This document shows, one piece after another, positions 60,801 through 64,000 of a stretch of 64,000 nucleotides of DNA. Numbering within the stretch: the stretch's first letter is position 1; each line of letters starts with the position of its first letter. Source of the stretch: Motacilla alba alba (lineage: Eukaryota; Chordata; Aves; Passeriformes; Motacillidae); NCBI RefSeq assembly GCF_015832195.1, contig NC_052019.1, positions 44,271,016 through 44,335,015 on the forward strand, in the 5' to 3' direction. The position numbers and the translations under genes are program-made. The notes under the pieces are model-generated. The model had not been told where the DNA came from. It made no database searches and saw only the letters and a list, made by a program, of their open reading frames with translations.

Positions 60801-61649
60801 AAATTGGGATGTGGTGGGTAGACATTTGACTGAAAGTCAGTGTACAAGTGTATGAATATGTGCCTATGGGAGCTGGATGGTCACAATCTGCTTCTTAAGC
60901 TTGATGCAAAAGATCATACCTACAGGGGTATGTTTATGCCTACTGTGAAATGAGCATTTGTCAAGCACCAGGCCGTACAAAATAGCAGCAGCAGTGCTGG
61001 TGCTATTCTGAATACAGCTGAGACCAGTTGTAGGCTGTAGGCTGCATTGTTGGGCAGAGTTTTTTGTTTAAGCATCTTGCCTCTGTTTTCCTTGTTGGCC
61101 TGCCTCCCTCAGGATTCAGTCTAATATTGCAAGCAGCTTTAAATATGCAAGATAAAAGCTGTTTGAAGAGTAGCACCTTGCCTGGCAAAGAAAAGTTTTG
61201 CTGTGCTGCTTAGATCCAGTCACCAAGCTCGAATCTAACTTTATTTCAAAAGAGCTCTAGTCTAAGACCTTGAGTGGTTAATATACAGTGCTGGCATGAA
61301 GATGGGTGTCATAACATCCCATATGCTTAGAAAGAGCAGTAGACTCCCTCTAACACTGGGAAGCAACTACTGTCACGTCTGTAAGAACAAAGCATGGCCT
61401 TGCTTCCTGCAACATCCTGCAGTGCTGTTAGAGTGATCTACTCGAAAGAAATTTATCTTGTTTTTCCCCTTTTTTGAGTTTTGTAAGTCACCAGAGTTCC
61501 ATATTATTTCAAAAGTTTAAAAATGAACCAGTGAAAAGAATAGGAGCAACTTCCCAATGAAACCAAGTGTTTCCTGTGGAGCAATATGGTATCAAGGTTT
61601 TAGCACTACTGACTTGAGTTTGTGGAGTCACCTTCTATGGAAGCAATAA
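54897..61649. other. intergenic stretch, no gene seen
   Basis: Unique G/T-leaning sequence. A possible ancient repeat relic lies at 55965-56065 and a short TG run near 58014-58027. No open frame matches a known family. Confidence 0.55.
55965..56065. mobile_element. possible ancient L3/CR1-type relic
   Basis: CCCTGGGTCCCAGATAAGGC and AAAATCCCTGCGTTGAAGAG followed by a TTTCAATATAAACTC tail resemble an old amniote repeat whose end reads 'agtccctgccctgaagagcttacaatctaa'. The evidence is weak. Confidence 0.25.
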
Positions 61650-61750
61650 AAAGTTGTCTGGATGCAATTCTGAACAACATGCTCTAGGGGATCCTGCTTG
61701 AGTGAAGAGGTTGGACTAGATGACTTCCAACCTTAACCACTCTGTGGGTA
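61650..61750 (+). mobile_element. CR1 LINE 3' end, short
   Basis: TCTGGATGCAATTCTGAACA, GCTCTAGGGGATCCTGCTTG, GGTTGGACTAGATGACTTCC and ACCTTAACCACTCTGTG match the 3' terminus of a CR1 in plus orientation. Confidence 0.85.
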
Positions 61751-64000
61751 GTGGCTCTGCACAACTGCTTATTCAAGAAAATGAAATTATCCTTGTGTAT
61801 TTAATTTCAGTGGTATTTACAACTGCCTCGCTCAGGCTTTTCAGAAGATTACAGCCAATATCTGAGATGTGATGCTGCTCCACAGCATGTAATTTCTGTG
61901 TCTGTGGGGAATTCACCATCCCTTGGGAATTAGATCATCCTTACAGAACTAGATCTGCAATTTGAAATTTGTGCTCTCTGTGTATAGCCAAATGCATTCA
62001 ACTCATCTGCCATTACTTTGGCTGTATTTTCTCTGGGCTTTCCAATTTTTTTTTTAGCAGTGTAGCAGCCTACTTGAAACTAATACTGATATCTAGTAAT
62101 TAAGATGCCTGAACTATCCTATAGTCCTGCAAAGTCCATCAACTACTGTTCTACTTAAAGACAGGTTTTAGCAAAGCACTGGTATTAAGAAGATATAATT
62201 CTCAAGTTTGCTGCACTTTAGCATCTTTTGAATTGATTCATCTTCATTGAGGATTGCATACATATGTGTGTGTGTGTGTGTGTGTGTTTATGTGTTCATA
62301 TAATGGAATGTCTGCCAGTTGCAAGGAGTACAAGGCTCTTGTGAAAACTGATGAACACACCAATGTCCATTATAAAAGCAGAAATTCATAATAACTACAG
62401 CAATGCAGAGCTGTTTTCTTTTTCAAGGAAATTTGCCATAAAGTAAGAATTGTGTTTCTTTTATTATGCAGCTGCAGTACTTACCATGCTGGAAAACTTT
62501 GAAAAATAATACAGAATAGATTTGACCTCAGAGAGGATAATGATAAATTAGAGTTGCTTTCAAGAATTCAAATTAGATTTGAAAACTGCTTTGTTTGATT
62601 GAGCCAAGATGATCTTGTAGAGAAAGGGGGAAATGATGGTAGCAAGATGGATAGACATTTGGCCATTAAATCCTACAGAATATTCTTTGTATTTTCTCCT
62701 GCTTTTCCCCCTGGTTTTGTTTACTCGTTAGCAAGCATTTGTGAGTAAAGTCTTCCTACTGTTTAAACTAGAGAGGGGATTTTTTTTTTTAGAGGAATTA
62801 GTCTTTAGGGGTTTTGTCCTTGCTCCCTGAAACTCTTCAGGACACTGAATAGGGGATCTGTGAAGTTTTTGTTTTCTAAAGGCTACAGAAGCTGAAAGCT
62901 ACTTTTCTGGCAAACTAATAAGGGAGAGCAAAGGAGACAGCTAACTTGTAGGGATGACACAGAGGGACTGAGGGGAAAAGCTTGACATTCATTGTGAGTG
63001 TCTGGTGTGAGACATCAAGGGCAGGAACATCTCTCAGACAGCGGGCACTGTTGTGGGCTGAACACTTCCTTGTGAAAAGGCATCCTCCAGAGGCCAGCCC
63101 ATCCCAAAACCTTCCCAGATGAACAAGCAAAATTGGCTGAGCTGAGTTCCTTCAGTCCAGTCTTTTACCTAGGATGAGGAGAAAAATGTCAGTGCTCAAA
63201 AAACAAATGACAAAGGCAAGCTGTTGCTTAAACTGCTCATTTTGCTCACAAGGGTCTGAATCTGTCTTCTGAGTCTGACTAGTGGAGTTGCTTTTCATTC
63301 ACAGACATTTAACAAAGCAGAAGTATTGTAATAGGGTGAAAAGAAGGAATGGGAGTGAAAGATGAGGAGTGCTAATAGGCCTGAAAATGAATAAAATATA
63401 GCACAAAGAACAACTGCAGCAGTTCCTCCTTCAGCAAGAGTTTTCCATCTGTAGTTCAGCTTGATATTTTGAGAGCCTATTTTGCAGCTGAAAGAGACTT
63501 CACCTGGTAACTTTTTATTGTAGGAAGGTTGAAGTGTGATAGGAGAAGAAGCTTCTTCTAAATCACAAGTATAAATCAGTTGGACAAAATGGTTTCTCTT
63601 CTTATAAATGGCTAATTTTCAAGGGTAGCTCCTAATTCCTTTCACTGATTGAGGAGGGAGGGATTAGAGAATGAACAGTAGATTAGGTCAGGAGCACCGG
63701 TGCTATCCTGGGAACAAGGAGCAATTGGATTTCACTCTTTTAAGATTGATCCTGTGGGCTACAAACACCTGTATGGTACCCTAGAAGGCAGGCTTGGCCC
63801 CTGATGTCTCACTTCATGCCTCCTTCTTCCATTCCCTTCAGTTTTGTGTGGATCTTTGTTGCTGGGTTGAGGCCAGGGCCGCCTGCTTGCACGTGTTGTG
63901 TGCCCACTCTGTTTAATGTGTCCAGCATCCCCAGCCAAGCTGGTCGAGGCTCAGCTCTAGCTGTGTCTCCCTGCCAGGGCTTTGCAGCTGGAAATGAAGC
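61751..64000. other. intergenic stretch to window end, no gene seen
   Basis: Contains the TG microsatellite at 62264-62287. GC content rises slightly in the last kilobase, but no exon with convincing splice sites or known peptide was found. Confidence 0.5.
62264..62287 (+). repeat. (TG)12 microsatellite
   Basis: Twenty-four bases of TG repeat preceded by CATA. Likely polymorphic and Z-DNA-capable. Confidence 0.95.

Overview
The window is vertebrate nuclear DNA, almost certainly avian. The interspersed repeats are CR1 LINEs, several ending in the CR1 3' signature (ATTCTGTGATTCT and its reverse complement), together with bird-type endogenous retrovirus LTRs. No Alu, L1 or other mammalian repeats are visible. 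The mix of young LTRs and diverged CR1s would suit a neoavian bird, perhaps a passerine, but the species cannot be read from the sequence. Base composition is AT-rich except for one dense CpG island at about 24.6-26.06 kb.

The only protein-coding gene I can support is the 5' end of EPHA5, an ephrin-A receptor tyrosine kinase, on the minus strand. Exon 1 (coding part 25552-25426) encodes the signal peptide inside the CpG island. Exon 2 (10012-9948, 65 nt) encodes the first residues of the ephrin-binding domain. The two exons join in phase (G|TG = Val) through consensus splice sites, which defines a 15.4-kb intron 1. The large exon 3 is not seen, so intron 2 covers 9947 down to base 1 and continues out of the window.

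Region by region: 1-9947 is EPHA5 intron 2, with an ERVL-type LTR, a minus-strand CR1 and low-complexity tracts. 10013-25425 is intron 1, with an antisense LTR carrying a TATA box and a poly(A) signal, a possible ancient CR1 relic and AT-rich segments that resemble conserved enhancers. 24.6-26.06 kb is the promoter CpG island, with a G-quadruplex motif, a three-codon upstream ORF and a strong plus-strand splice donor that could end the first exon of a divergent antisense transcript. 26.1-64 kb looks like a gene desert upstream of EPHA5. It holds CR1 fragments, two of them split by later LTR-type insertions, one clean solo LTR with a perfect 6-bp target duplication, an ERV-derived fragment with a hairpin at its edge, a triple AP-1 cluster and homeodomain-site-rich segments.

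At large scale the plus strand is C-over-G rich from the left edge to roughly 37-38 kb and G-over-C rich beyond. The switch lies about 12 kb upstream of the EPHA5 start codon rather than at the CpG island. I see no bacterial-style operons, CRISPR arrays, tRNA or rRNA genes. All calls come from reading the sequence and remembered family knowledge; no search was run.
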